Below the pieces are notes generated by a model that saw only the letters and a program-made list of their open reading frames with translations, had not been told where the DNA came from and did not search any database. DNA of 34,137 nt from Bacteroidota bacterium (GTDB lineage Bacteria; Bacteroidota; Bacteroidia; B-17B0; Aurantibacillaceae). The position numbers and the translations under genes are program-made. This document shows positions 7,391-15,896 of the stretch, piece after piece. Location: positions 1 to 34,137 of the forward strand of contig JAEZDS010000005.1 in assembly GCA_023433205.1 (NCBI GenBank), in the 5' to 3' direction. Each line of letters opens with the position of its first letter. Position 1 is the stretch's first letter.

Positions 7391-8787
7391 TGAATAAACG
7401 GCTGCTGAAAATAGTCCTTCTGCTGACGCTCGTTTACAGCGTTAACGCGCAGCAGACCGCTGTTGAGGTGAAGGTTCCTTCATGGGTGAGTTCAAGGCCA
7501 AACAGCGGGTTAAAATATACCGGAATTGGTTTTGCCGATAAAACCCGGGGAGGCAACTATCAGCTTGAAGCGAAAAAAAATGCCCTGTATGATCTTTCTT
7601 CTGAGATCAAGGTAAACATATCGAGCAACTCTGTGCTGTATACGGTGCAGAACAACAGCAGTTTTAACGAGAACTTCAATTCTCTCATCAGTCTCAGCAA
7701 TAGCGACAATATTGAAGGTTACACACTTGTTGATTCGTACGAGAACGATAAACAATACTGGGTATATTACCAGCTCGACAAACAGGAATACGCCAACCGT
7801 AAAGCGCTTAAAAAACAACAAACCATAAGCAAAGCCGCCAATCTTATAAGCGCCAGCTTTTATGATGAAAAGAACAGGGATTTCTCGTCTTCGCTTAAAA
7901 AACGAATACAGGCCTTTGGTGTGCTGGCACCTTACCTTAGTGAAGAGATTGTGTTTGAGCCTGCGCAGGCCGGAGGAGTAAAGAATGTTTTTGATCTTAC
8001 AGGATTGATCCAGCAGCAACTGCAGTCAATTCATTTGGCGGCAAATGCCACTGTACCAGAGTTAAAGCCTTATCAGGCCTCTTACCAGCCAATAGCGTTT
8101 AAACTGGAGCTCACCGGTAAAGCCCCGCTGGTGAATTTCCCTCTGCTGCTTTCATCAGAGGAAGAGGCGGTAAATATTGCAGAAAAGGCAACTACAAATA
8201 CCACAGGCGAATTGCTGGTAAAGGTTAATTCGGTTGAGCCTGTGAGCCAGGTGGTGTTTTTCTCGTTGTCGCCCGACATCACCACCTTAATGGGCAGTGA
8301 CTCGGTGGGTATAGCCGGCGTAACAATTCTCAGGCAATTTATCCAGACCCCTGCTTTGAAGGTGCAGGCCTCGGTTTCAAATATTGCGATCTACATTAGA
8401 TCCACTGAAAAGAATTTTGGTAAACCAACAGGTCTGAATTCAATAGAGTCATTTATCAAACAGCGGTTTCAGGGTCAGGAGGTGAGGATCGTTGATCGTG
8501 TAGAAGAGGCCGATTATATCATAGAATCAGAGGCCGAAACAAAAAAGGATCCAGGCAGTGATGTGCTTGACCAGCACTATAAGATCAAACTTGCCTCCTT
8601 GCAGATAAATCTGCAGTTAAAAAACAGGCAAACCGGCGATGTGTTGTACAAAACGCAGGTAAACGAGTTGTACGGTTACGCAAACACCCTCGAAACGGCC
8701 GGCATTAATGCTTATTCCTGTCCTAAACTAAATGCACGGCTGTCAGAGTCGCTTTTTTTTCTGAAGAGAAAGATCTTGGTTTATTAA
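7390..8787 (+). CDS. Secreted LPP20-domain protein
   Basis: A 465-residue exported protein. The signal peptide spans about residues 1-20 (SVNA then QQ) and lacks a lipobox Cys, unlike its two upstream neighbours. Residues about 28-155 show the LPP20 signature: VPSWVSSRP, then YTGIGFADK, an Ala-rich helix (QLEAKKNALYDLSSEI), and QYWVYYQLDKQEYANRKALK. The C-terminal third (about 335-460) has SIESFIKQRF, VRIVDRVEEADYIIESEAE and a run of alternating strands ending in a GDVLYKTQ segment. This resembles the TolB-N/CsgG-like domains that accompany LPP20 or FlgT-type proteins; I infer the fold from pattern only. The start overlaps the preceding stop by one base. No flagellar genes are nearby, so a flagellar role is unlikely. 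Confidence 0.75.
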   Translation: MNKRLLKIVLLLTLVYSVNAQQTAVEVKVPSWVSSRPNSGLKYTGIGFADKTRGGNYQLEAKKNALYDLSSEIKVNISSNSVLYTVQNNSSFNENFNSLISLSNSDNIEGYTLVDSYENDKQYWVYYQLDKQEYANRKALKKQQTISKAANLISASFYDEKNRDFSSSLKKRIQAFGVLAPYLSEEIVFEPAQAGGVKNVFDLTGLIQQQLQSIHLAANATVPELKPYQASYQPIAFKLELTGKAPLVNFPLLLSSEEEAVNIAEKATTNTTGELLVKVNSVEPVSQVVFFSLSPDITTLMGSDSVGIAGVTILRQFIQTPALKVQASVSNIAIYIRSTEKNFGKPTGLNSIESFIKQRFQGQEVRIVDRVEEADYIIESEAETKKDPGSDVLDQHYKIKLASLQINLQLKNRQTGDVLYKTQVNELYGYANTLETAGINAYSCPKLNARLSESLFFLKRKILVY

Positions 8788-9185
8788 GGTCTGGTGTATC
8801 TGGAGTTGGATGCAGGACGGGACCAGATTGAGCTATCGCAGGAACCAGTCGCGGGGCATCCCGACAAACAATACTGGGTGGATCACTCGTGGGAACCAGG
8901 ACAGTGCTGGGTGGGATCAGCGCAGGACAGTCGCGATGGCGCCGCTCGCTATTCGTGGCCAGGACTCGCTTTTATGGTTTTAACTCGTCTCTTCACCGCT
9001 GCGCGAGACCAGGAGAGCGTATAAAAGTGGCCGACGAAGTTGGCGCCGCGAGCAGTTGGCATTGATCGTAGACCCGGAATAGGTTCTCTGCGCCGGAACT
9101 TTAATATTTAGAATTTCTACTTTAGTATTTCAACGCCGGTTCAAAAAAGCCTGTTAAATCACCCGGTTTAATTGGGCTCAACCCT
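8788..9185. other. Non-coding interval with degenerate CCAGGACA-type repeats
   Basis: About 400 nt between the LPP20 gene and the parC promoter with no gene I can support. The part from 8800 to 9080 is richer in G+C than its flanks. It contains a recurrent core: CCAG at 8823, CCAGTCGCG at 8845-8853, CCAGGACAGTGC at 8896-8907, CAGGACAGTCGCG at 8923-8935, CCAGGACTCGC at 8959-8969 and CCAGGAGAGCG at 9009-9019. GTTGGC also occurs twice near 9040-9060. Open frames here overlap each other in two phases and look like by-products of the repeats. Confidence 0.45.
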
Positions 9186-9193
9186 TATATTTG
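9186..9193 (+). promoter_or_regulatory. -7 box of the parC promoter
   Basis: TATATTTG, the textbook Bacteroidota -7 sequence. The predicted start near 9197 gives a leader of about 20 nt before the ATG at 9217. No clear TTG occurs at the -33 distance. The box lies inside the coding frame if the upstream TTG at 9172 were used, which argues for 9217. Confidence 0.65.
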
Positions 9194-9216
9194 CAATTTT
9201 TGAACGGAGCAGAACG

Positions 9217-11865
9217 ATGGCAGAGGACCTATTTGACGACAAAGGAGCAGAAGAACATAACGAAGTAGACAACATGACCCACGTAAGTGGCATGTTCAGG
9301 AACTGGTTTATTGATTATGCTTCTTATGTAATTCTTGAGAGGGCGGTTCCTGCCATGGAAGATGGGCTGAAGCCCGTTCAGCGCAGGATACTGCACAGCA
9401 TGTGGGAACTTGAGGATGGCCGCTATAACAAGGTGGCCAATCTTATTGGGAACACCATGAAGTACCACCCGCACGGCGATGCAAGTATAGGCGACGCCAT
9501 GGTGGCAATGGGCCAGAAGGACCTGTTGATCGATACCCAGGGGAACTGGGGAAATATTCTTACCGGCGACAGTGCCGCTGCACCCAGGTACATAGAAGCG
9601 CGTTTGAGCAAGTTTGCGCAGGAAGTTGTTTTTAATCCTAAAACTACCAACTGGGGACTGAGTTACGATGGCAGGAACAAAGAACCTGTGACGCTGCCTG
9701 CCAAATTCCCGCTGGTTCTGGCTCAGGGCGTGGAAGGAATTGCCGTAGGCCTTGCCTGCAAGATCCTTCCGCACAATTTTAATGAGCTTATTGACGCCTC
9801 CATTCAGATCCTGAAAGGGAAAAAAGCTTCGATCTATCCTGATTTCGCTACAGGCGGAATTGCCGATTTCAGCGATTACCGTGATGGACTGCGGGGCGGA
9901 AAAATAAAGGTTCGCGCGCGCATTAAAGAACTTAATGCCAAAACGCTTATCATTTCTGAAATTCCTTTTGGTACAACTACGGGAAGTCTGATCGACTCAA
10001 TTCTAGCGGCCAACGACAAAGGAAAAATAAAGGTAAAAAAGGTAGAAGATAACACCTCTGAAAATGTTGAGATCCTGGTTCATCTGCAACCCGGCATCTC
10101 TACCGATAAAACCATTGACGCGCTTTATGCTTTTACAAATTGCGAGGTAAGCATTTCACCTAATGCCTGCATCATTGAAGCCGAAAAGCCGCGGTTTGTA
10201 GGTGTAAGTGAGATCTTAAAAGTTTCTACCGGGCAAACACTCGAGTTGCTGAAGCGCGAACTGCAGATCGAACAAAAGGAACTTGAGGAAAAATGGCACT
10301 TTGCTTCGCTCGAAAAGATCTTCATTAAGGAAGAGATGTACATCGACTTTAAAAAGTATTCGGCAAAGGACACACTTTTTGAATATTTGTACGAGCGTTT
10401 TAAACCTCACAGGAAAAAGCTTATCAGAGAGATCACCGATGAGGATCTTCAGAAACTCACGCAGATCCCCATGATCAGGATCACCCGTTTCGACAGCATT
10501 AAAGCTGAAGAACAGATGAAGGAGCTTGAACAGAAAATAGCTGCCGTAAAACATAGTCTTGCCAATCTCACCGAACACGCCATTGAGTACTTCAAAAACC
10601 TTAAAAAGAAGTATGGCACTGGTCGCGAACGGAAAACAGAGACCAAAGAGCTTGAGACAATTGTTGCCACGCAGGTAGTGATGGCGAACGAAAAACTTTA
10701 TGTTGATCGTGCAGAAGGGTTTGTAGGCACCGGGCTCAAAAAAGAGGAGTTTGTATGCGATTGCTCCGATATTGATGATATTATTGCCTTTACACGTGAA
10801 GGCAAAATGAAGGTGTTTAAGGTTTCAGAGAAAGTATTTGTTGGCAAAGACATCATTCATGTGGGCATTTTCAAGAAAAGTGATGACCGTACCATCTATC
10901 ACATGATCTACCGCGATGGTCCCAAAGGCATCACCTTTATGAAAAGGTTTAATGTTACAGGTGTTACCCGCGAAAAAGAATACGATCTCACCAAAGGTAC
11001 TGCCGGTAGTTCGGTGTACTGGTTTACTGTGAATCCTAATGGCGAAAGTGAAAAGGTGATCGTGCATCTGCGGCAGGTTGCAGGTCTAAGAAAGACCCAG
11101 CTGGAGATAGATTTCGCTGCCATGGAGATAAAATCACGCGGAGCGGTTGGCAATATTGTTACTAAATACACTGTAAATAAAGTAACGTTAAAGGAAAAAG
11201 GCGCATCAACACTTGAGGGTGAAGATTACTGGTTTGATGAGAAGACACACAGGCTGAACAAAGACGAGAAAGGAACTTACCTCGGGAAATTTGCCGCTGA
11301 TGACAAGATCATGACGCTGACAGCCAAAGGGCAGTACAGACTATTTACTTACGATATTCTCAATCATTTTGACGAGGATACCATACTTATTGAAAAGTAT
11401 TTCCCCAACCTTGTAATATCACTGATCTATTTCGACGGGGCAAGTAAATCGTATTTCACCAAGCGGTTCACGCCCGAGGTGCAGATGAACAAAACACTCA
11501 TTATCACCGATCACGACCAGTCATTTGTTGAACTTGCTACCACGCAGATCAACCCTGTGGTTGAGATAAAATTCAATAAGGAGAAGGGAAAAGAAATACC
11601 TGATGAGACCATTAAACTGGTGGAGTTTAGTCCGGCCGTGAACATGAAGGCCAAAGGCAAGAAACTCAGTTCTTATAAGGTAAAGGAAGTGAGTTTAAAG
11701 GAGCCTGAAGAGATCAAGGCTGCCAGGAAGTTCCTGTCTTCGGCCGAGGATGAGAAAAGCGGTCTTTCTCCAATGGAGTTGCACCGCCGGGCCATGGAAA
11801 AGCTGAATAAGGACAATGCCAAAAATTTTCTGGAGGGGGACGGTCAGATCACTTTTGAATTTTGA
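9217..11865 (+). CDS. parC: DNA topoisomerase IV subunit A (GyrA/ParC family)
   Basis: DNA-cleaving subunit of topoisomerase IV, partner of ParE. From the ATG at 9217 it has 882 residues and begins MAEDLFDD. An in-frame TTG at 9172 would add 15 residues but lies upstream of the -7 box. The breakage-reunion domain shows ERAVPAMEDGLKPVQRRIL, then YHPHGD, and the active-site Tyr in AAAPRYIEARL. With this start the Tyr is residue 125, close to Tyr120/122 of the E. coli enzymes. A coiled-coil region (about 355-490) and a long divergent C-terminal region follow, in which I do not see the GyrA box, so ParC is preferred over GyrA. The C-terminal tail is rich in Lys and Glu, as in other Bacteroidota ParC proteins. 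Confidence 0.92.
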   Translation: MAEDLFDDKGAEEHNEVDNMTHVSGMFRNWFIDYASYVILERAVPAMEDGLKPVQRRILHSMWELEDGRYNKVANLIGNTMKYHPHGDASIGDAMVAMGQKDLLIDTQGNWGNILTGDSAAAPRYIEARLSKFAQEVVFNPKTTNWGLSYDGRNKEPVTLPAKFPLVLAQGVEGIAVGLACKILPHNFNELIDASIQILKGKKASIYPDFATGGIADFSDYRDGLRGGKIKVRARIKELNAKTLIISEIPFGTTTGSLIDSILAANDKGKIKVKKVEDNTSENVEILVHLQPGISTDKTIDALYAFTNCEVSISPNACIIEAEKPRFVGVSEILKVSTGQTLELLKRELQIEQKELEEKWHFASLEKIFIKEEMYIDFKKYSAKDTLFEYLYERFKPHRKKLIREITDEDLQKLTQIPMIRITRFDSIKAEEQMKELEQKIAAVKHSLANLTEHAIEYFKNLKKKYGTGRERKTETKELETIVATQVVMANEKLYVDRAEGFVGTGLKKEEFVCDCSDIDDIIAFTREGKMKVFKVSEKVFVGKDIIHVGIFKKSDDRTIYHMIYRDGPKGITFMKRFNVTGVTREKEYDLTKGTAGSSVYWFTVNPNGESEKVIVHLRQVAGLRKTQLEIDFAAMEIKSRGAVGNIVTKYTVNKVTLKEKGASTLEGEDYWFDEKTHRLNKDEKGTYLGKFAADDKIMTLTAKGQYRLFTYDILNHFDEDTILIEKYFPNLVISLIYFDGASKSYFTKRFTPEVQMNKTLIITDHDQSFVELATTQINPVVEIKFNKEKGKEIPDETIKLVEFSPAVNMKAKGKKLSSYKVKEVSLKEPEEIKAARKFLSSAEDEKSGLSPMELHRRAMEKLNKDNAKNFLEGDGQITFEF

Positions 11866-11904
11866 TGTTGAAATTTTGGTATTTTAGGCTCCTAAACTAA
11901 TCCC

Positions 11905-12255
11905 ATGAAAAAAATTTTAGTGGCCCTGGTTCTGCTGGTGATCACCGGCGCATGTAAAAAAGAATACAACTGCGAATGTGTCATTACCAACAGCGGTACA
12001 GTTACCACCCGTAACCAGACAGCAGGATTTCCTCCTCTTGTCGCAGCAGGCGATAACACCAGTTCTGAGCCCTACAGCCACAAAACAGAGTCCGTTGAAA
12101 CCTATGACAAGGTTTCTAAGGGCAATATGCGTTCGGCTTGTCCTGTAAGCGCTGAAGAGGAAGTGTTTGAGCAGAACAAAAGCAGCTCTCCCGGTACATT
12201 TACTATCACTATCACCACCGAAGGAAAAAAGGTGAGGGAGTGCGAGATAAAGTAG
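11905..12255 (+). CDS. Small lipoprotein of unknown function
   Basis: A 116-residue predicted lipoprotein. The signal peptide MKKILVALVLLVITGAC has its lipobox Cys at 17. The mature part is short, Thr/Ser-rich and has several Cys residues (CEC just after the anchor, SACP in the middle and ECE near the end), which may form disulfides in the periplasm. Alternating strand-like segments (GTFTITITTEGKKVRECEIK) suggest a small beta domain. I do not recognise a family. It starts 39 nt after parC and may be read through from it; the intervening sequence has only a weak promoter-like TTG and TATTTT. Confidence 0.65.
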   Translation: MKKILVALVLLVITGACKKEYNCECVITNSGTVTTRNQTAGFPPLVAAGDNTSSEPYSHKTESVETYDKVSKGNMRSACPVSAEEEVFEQNKSSSPGTFTITITTEGKKVRECEIK

Positions 12256-12446
12256 TGACTATTTTTTTCAGATTACCAAACCATTATTGCTGTTTTGTGC
12301 GCCCATCAATGCCGATAACCAGGTGTTTCCCTCGCTGTCGGAATGAAAAAGCATAGATCGGCGATCTGTCTGAGGGAAGCAGTTGTGTGCACTTGTCAGC
12401 ACCCAGGGTGGCGACAAGATAGGATATAGGCATCAGGTCATATTCA

Positions 12447-12488
12447 CTATGTGAAATACTATGTGGACTATGTTTCTATGTGGTTAAT
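12447..12488. repeat. CTATGTG short-period repeat
   Basis: CTATGTG or CTATGTT occurs four times, at 12447, 12459, 12468 and 12476, spaced 12, 9 and 8 nt, and ends in GGTTAA. It lies just downstream of the GAPDH gene's 3' end. Similar short intergenic arrays (units like CTTTGTG ending in GGTTAAA) occur in many environmental bacterial genomes; that comparison is from memory. Confidence 0.6.
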
Positions 12489-12503
12489 TTTAAAGATCTC
12501 TCC

Positions 12504-13493
12504 CTACAACCGCAGCGCCAGATCCGCCAGCCTTGCACTATAACCGTACTCGTTATCGTACCAGCCAATAACCTTGATCATTCGCCCTACTATACTTGTG
12601 AACTCTGCATCGAAAAGTGTGCTGTGGGTGTTTCCAATAACATCGATGCTTACAATCGGATCTTCGGTGTATTCGAGTATGCCTTTTAATTTGCCTTCAG
12701 CGGCGTCCTTAAAAGCCTTATTTACCTGTTCAGCGGTTGGCACGTTTTTCACTACGCAGCTGATATCGGTTAACGAACCATCAGGCACCGGCACACGCAT
12801 TCCGCAACCGCCAAGTTTTCCTTCAAGGTGAGGGAAAATTTTGCCTATGGCCTTGGCTGCTCCCGTTGAGGTGGGAATGATACTCATTGCTGCGGCTCTC
12901 GCCCTGCGCAGGTCCTTGTGTGGCGCGTCATGCAATCGCTGATCGCTGGTATATGAATGTACGGTAGTAATGTAAGCTTCTTCAATTCCGAACTGATCAA
13001 GTACCATTAGCATAGGGGCCGCGCAGTTAGTTGTACAGCTTGCGTTGGAAATTATCACATCTTCTTTTGTAATAATATCATCGTTTACGCCTAGTACCAC
13101 CGACTTTATATCTCCTCCCTTGGGCGGGGCAGACAGGATCACCTTTTTTGCGCCTGCCTGAAGGTGCAGTTCTGCTCCTTTCCTGTCAAGAAAAATGCCG
13201 GTACATTCAACAACAACATCAATGTTTAATTCTTTCCAGGGCAACTGCGCCGGATCTTTGATGGCGCTGATCTTAATTTTTTTGCCGCTTACAACCAGAT
13301 CCTCGCCTTCAACCTTAACTTCTCCCGGAAAAGCGCGGTGTACACTGTCATATTTCAGTAAATGCGCAAGGGTTTTTGTGTTCGTAATGTCGTTAATAGC
13401 TACAACCTCCAGTTTACTGTTGTTGATACAGTTTCTAAGAAACACTCTTCCGATTCTCCCGAATCCATTGATGGCAACTCTGATTTTACTCAT
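12504..13493 (-). CDS. gap: Type I glyceraldehyde-3-phosphate dehydrogenase
   Basis: Glycolytic enzyme that oxidises glyceraldehyde 3-phosphate to 1,3-bisphosphoglycerate with NAD, in the cytosol. From the ATG at 13493 it has 329 residues, normal for the family. An upstream in-frame start at 13535 adds a segment that is unlike GAPDH and overlaps the previous gene. The Rossmann motif is INGFGRIGR at 8-16. The catalytic Cys153 lies in SNASCTTNC and the partner His179 in TTVHSYT. WYDNEYGYS near the C-terminus is diagnostic. The start codon overlaps the end of the WG-repeat protein gene by 8 nt (ATGAGTAA), so both are probably on one mRNA. Confidence 0.97.
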   Translation of the reverse strand: MSKIRVAINGFGRIGRVFLRNCINNSKLEVVAINDITNTKTLAHLLKYDSVHRAFPGEVKVEGEDLVVSGKKIKISAIKDPAQLPWKELNIDVVVECTGIFLDRKGAELHLQAGAKKVILSAPPKGGDIKSVVLGVNDDIITKEDVIISNASCTTNCAAPMLMVLDQFGIEEAYITTVHSYTSDQRLHDAPHKDLRRARAAAMSIIPTSTGAAKAIGKIFPHLEGKLGGCGMRVPVPDGSLTDISCVVKNVPTAEQVNKAFKDAAEGKLKGILEYTEDPIVSIDVIGNTHSTLFDAEFTSIVGRMIKVIGWYDNEYGYSARLADLALRL

Positions 13494-14373
13494 TATGTGG
13501 TGGTTTGATTGGTTTTTTCTCTCCGGTCTCAGCATTGTAGCTGAACCAGCTTTTTTTTCTCCGTACTAAAACTTCATTCATTACCAGCCGGGCCTCATCG
13601 GCATCAAGGTCTTTTTCAGTACCTGTAACACGGTTCAGAACAAAATATTTTTCATCGGGTTCAAAGATCTTTTGCAGCAGATATTTTTTATTGGCCTGCG
13701 CCAGGTGACGCTGAGTGCTTGTAATTCTTCTTCCATCGTAATCGAAGAGGTCATCAGTTCCCTTGAAACCTGCACTACAGGCGATAATCAGTGAGTCGTG
13801 GGTGTTAATCTTAATACTGGAATACCTGAAAGGTACAACTACACGTTCTTCTTTGTTTAACAGTCCGCTATAAATATTTCCTCCCTCACTTTTTTGTTCA
13901 CAAAGAAAAAAAGCGCCATCTCCAGCCATTTCAATATTATGGTAGCCTTTAAAACTCAACTGTGTAAAATCTTTTGTAACAAGATGTTTTATTCCCCGCA
14001 CGTTGACTGTCATCACATTGCTGTTGCCGCTGTATTGCTGGAATGTATTTTTGCCGAGAAGAAAAACACTTGAGCTGTCGTTTGTTGTATTTCTCACGAT
14101 CAGTCTTCTGCCTTCAGCATTCAGGTAGTTACATGCGTATGAATTAGTGGTGATCTTAATAAAAGCAGTTGCAGTAACTTTCTTCGTTTTAAAACAGGCA
14201 AGACAAACTTTGCCGCTGCTGTCAAAAGGAAGAATTGTATCGTAGCCAGGAGTTACCACTAACCTGTTGCCATTGCGAATGCCCCACTTGTCGTTTTCCT
14301 TGTGGGCAACGGGCTGAGCCGTAAGTCTCACGCAGTTAAAAAGCAGAAAAAATATGTACAAAAGGCGCTTCAT
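13486..14373 (-). CDS. Secreted WG-repeat-like protein
   Basis: A 295-residue protein with a signal peptide (MKRLLYIFFLLFNCVRLTAQ, cleavage probably after Ala19 or Gln20), so it is likely periplasmic or surface-exposed. The mature part begins with a WG-type unit (NDKWGIRNGNRLVVTPGYDTILPF) and contains further beta-repeat-like segments such as GLLNKEERVVVPFRYSSIKI and LFDYDGRRIT. WG repeats form beta-rich domains of mostly unknown function. The 3' end overlaps the GAPDH gene start by 8 nt, which is an unexpected pairing of an exported protein with a glycolytic enzyme. A TAnnTTTA box lies 10 nt upstream of its ATG. Confidence 0.7.
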   Translation of the reverse strand: MKRLLYIFFLLFNCVRLTAQPVAHKENDKWGIRNGNRLVVTPGYDTILPFDSSGKVCLACFKTKKVTATAFIKITTNSYACNYLNAEGRRLIVRNTTNDSSSVFLLGKNTFQQYSGNSNVMTVNVRGIKHLVTKDFTQLSFKGYHNIEMAGDGAFFLCEQKSEGGNIYSGLLNKEERVVVPFRYSSIKINTHDSLIIACSAGFKGTDDLFDYDGRRITSTQRHLAQANKKYLLQKIFEPDEKYFVLNRVTGTEKDLDADEARLVMNEVLVRRKKSWFSYNAETGEKKPIKPPHNE

Positions 14374-14383
14374 GCAGTAATGG

Positions 14384-14391
14384 TAAAGGTA
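14384..14391 (-). promoter_or_regulatory. Possible -7 box of the WG-repeat gene
   Basis: The minus strand reads TACCTTTA then CCA, 10 nt before the ATG at 14373. It differs from TAnnTTTG at the last base, and no -33 TTG is seen. Confidence 0.35.
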
Positions 14392-14598
14392 CCGAAATTA
14401 TAATAAAGCTACCGGCGCCACCGCAGCATTTCAATTATCCTGGCCGCTCAATGCGGTGGAATCGCTGGGTTGCGGCTCATGGAACGGAGCAAAACAAAAT
14501 ACCTTAATAAAGCCTTGTTCATGGCGTGGCCGGAGCATACCGGGAAAATGTTTAGGTTTCGAATTTTCGCTACTCTTTAAAAGGTTTAAAATTAGGAC

Positions 14599-14629
14599 TT
14601 GCAAAGGCCATCAGCATAGAATACATTTA
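14599..14629 (+). promoter_or_regulatory. Probable promoter of the LiaF-like gene
   Basis: TTG at 14599-14601, a 20-nt spacer and TACATTTA at 14622-14629 (one mismatch to TAnnTTTG). The ATG follows 13 nt later at 14643. The rest of 14374-14598 holds nothing I can identify. Confidence 0.45.
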
Positions 14630-14642
14630 CAAAAAGTGTAAA

Positions 14643-15047
14643 ATGTTCAGACAGGATTTTCATGATAAAGAAGCGCGGCGTGACGTGGAAAGACGGCAAC
14701 AGCGCGGACGACTTATTGGCGGACTATTTCTGATTGGAGCGGGAGTACTATTTCTTGCGCGGGAGCTCGGAGCCGATCTGCCCGACTGGTTATTTACCTG
14801 GAAAACGCTTCTGATTGCGCTGGGACTTGTGGCCGGCGCCAAAAATTCCTTTCGACCCTCTGGCTGGCTGGTCGTGGTATTTGTGGGTCTTGGTTTATTA
14901 CTTACCGATCTTTACCCCGACCTTGAGATAAAACCTTTTTTGTGGCCTGCTGTGCTGATAGTTGGAGGGCTCATTATTATTTTTCAGCCTTACCGGCCCA
15001 GAAACCGCTGGAGTGAAAAAGATGATGAAAAAAACACGGGGATTTGA
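14643..15047 (+). CDS. LiaI/LiaF-like transmembrane-region protein
   Basis: A 134-residue membrane protein. A charged, Arg-rich N-terminal segment of about 20 residues is followed by four hydrophobic stretches: GGLFLIGAGVLFLAREL, TWKTLLIALGLVAGAK, GWLVVVFVGLGLLLTDL and FLWPAVLIVGGLIIIF, then a charged tail. The arrangement, with GxxLIxxGxxFLxxxL and a PxxLIxxGxxI pair, matches the LiaI/LiaF-like (DUF5668-type) membrane domain found in cell-envelope stress systems. The cytoplasmic C-terminal domain of true LiaF is absent. Function here is unknown. Confidence 0.75.
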   Translation: MFRQDFHDKEARRDVERRQQRGRLIGGLFLIGAGVLFLARELGADLPDWLFTWKTLLIALGLVAGAKNSFRPSGWLVVVFVGLGLLLTDLYPDLEIKPFLWPAVLIVGGLIIIFQPYRPRNRWSEKDDEKNTGI

Positions 15048-15113
15048 TGGTCTTTTTATGAAAGCCAGACTGTTTCATCTTTAGCTGTTTGAGAATGTAG
15101 AATACTTAATAGA

Positions 15114-15896
15114 TTGACTATTGTGCCAGTATTCAAACAACTGATCAGAAAAATTTTTAAGTCTGCAGGATTCGAAATTAACCGGATCAGAATCCCAGCG
15201 CCTGCTACTGATCAGCGGCCTGTTGGAAGAATGGATTTTCTTCTGGAAGATTTAAAAACCAGAGGACTTCAATGTAAGAGTATCCTGGACGTTGGGGCTA
15301 ACAACGGACAGTGGAGTGTAATGGCTGCAAATATTTTCCCCGGTGCGCAGCTTACGCTTATTGAACCACAGGAGGAAATGAAGCAAACCCTTAGCTCCTT
15401 TTGCGAACAATTTCCGGGAAGCAGATTTTTTTTATGCGGAGCCGGTTCAGTGGAATCTGAGTCGGTTTTAACCGTTTGGCCCGATTATGCGGGTTCTTCT
15501 TTTCTGCCGCCAGCCAGCTCTCAACAGTTGGAAACTGGTAAACAAAGAGTAGTGAAGGTCGTTACTATTGATAGTTTGCTTGAATCGGGACAGATGCTAA
15601 TGCCTGAACTTGTTAAACTTGATATTCAGGGATATGAGTTAGAAGCGCTGAAAGGCGCTGAAAAAACATTCGGATTTACTGAAGTCTATATTCTTGAAGT
15701 CTCACTTTTCTCTTTTGATGATGTGCCGGGAATGCCTGTATTTTCAGAGGTTATAAAGTTTATGTCTGAACGGGGTTATGTGGTTTACGACTTCCCCGGC
15801 TTTCTCCGTCGTCCTCTCGACGGAGCGCTGGGCCAATGTGATATCTGTTTTGTAAAACAGCGTGGTTTTCTGCGGAAATCTGACCGCTGGACCTGA
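15114..15896 (+). CDS. FkbM family methyltransferase (first of three)
   Basis: A SAM-dependent methyltransferase, likely O-methylating a sugar in the polysaccharide encoded next door. Motif I is SILDVGANNGQWS, followed by LTLIEPQ and the FkbM hallmark VKLDIQGYELEALKGAE. From TTG at 15114 it has 260 residues; an in-frame GTG at 15123 gives 257 and begins MPVFKQLIRKIF, which is equally plausible. No ATG is in frame between the upstream stop near 15090 and these codons. A TTTG at 15088 and a TAGATTG at 15110 may be its promoter. The stop codon (15894-15896) directly abuts the stop of galE on the other strand, leaving no room for a terminator. Confidence 0.85.
   Translation: MTIVPVFKQLIRKIFKSAGFEINRIRIPAPATDQRPVGRMDFLLEDLKTRGLQCKSILDVGANNGQWSVMAANIFPGAQLTLIEPQEEMKQTLSSFCEQFPGSRFFLCGAGSVESESVLTVWPDYAGSSFLPPASSQQLETGKQRVVKVVTIDSLLESGQMLMPELVKLDIQGYELEALKGAEKTFGFTEVYILEVSLFSFDDVPGMPVFSEVIKFMSERGYVVYDFPGFLRRPLDGALGQCDICFVKQRGFLRKSDRWT

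Noticed and set aside
8794..9024. A 76-codon plus-strand frame starting GTG
   Set aside because: It overlaps another open phase, is built from the CCAGGACA repeats and resembles no protein. It is treated as non-coding.
9172..9216. TTG start 15 codons upstream for parC
   Set aside because: The -7 box TATATTTG (9186-9193) would lie inside the gene. ATG 9217 also places the catalytic Tyr at 125, as expected.
12284..12433. A 49-residue minus-strand reading frame beginning MPISYLVATLG
   Set aside because: It has a protein-like look but no recognisable family, no promoter or start context. It could be a gene remnant, but support is too thin to list it.
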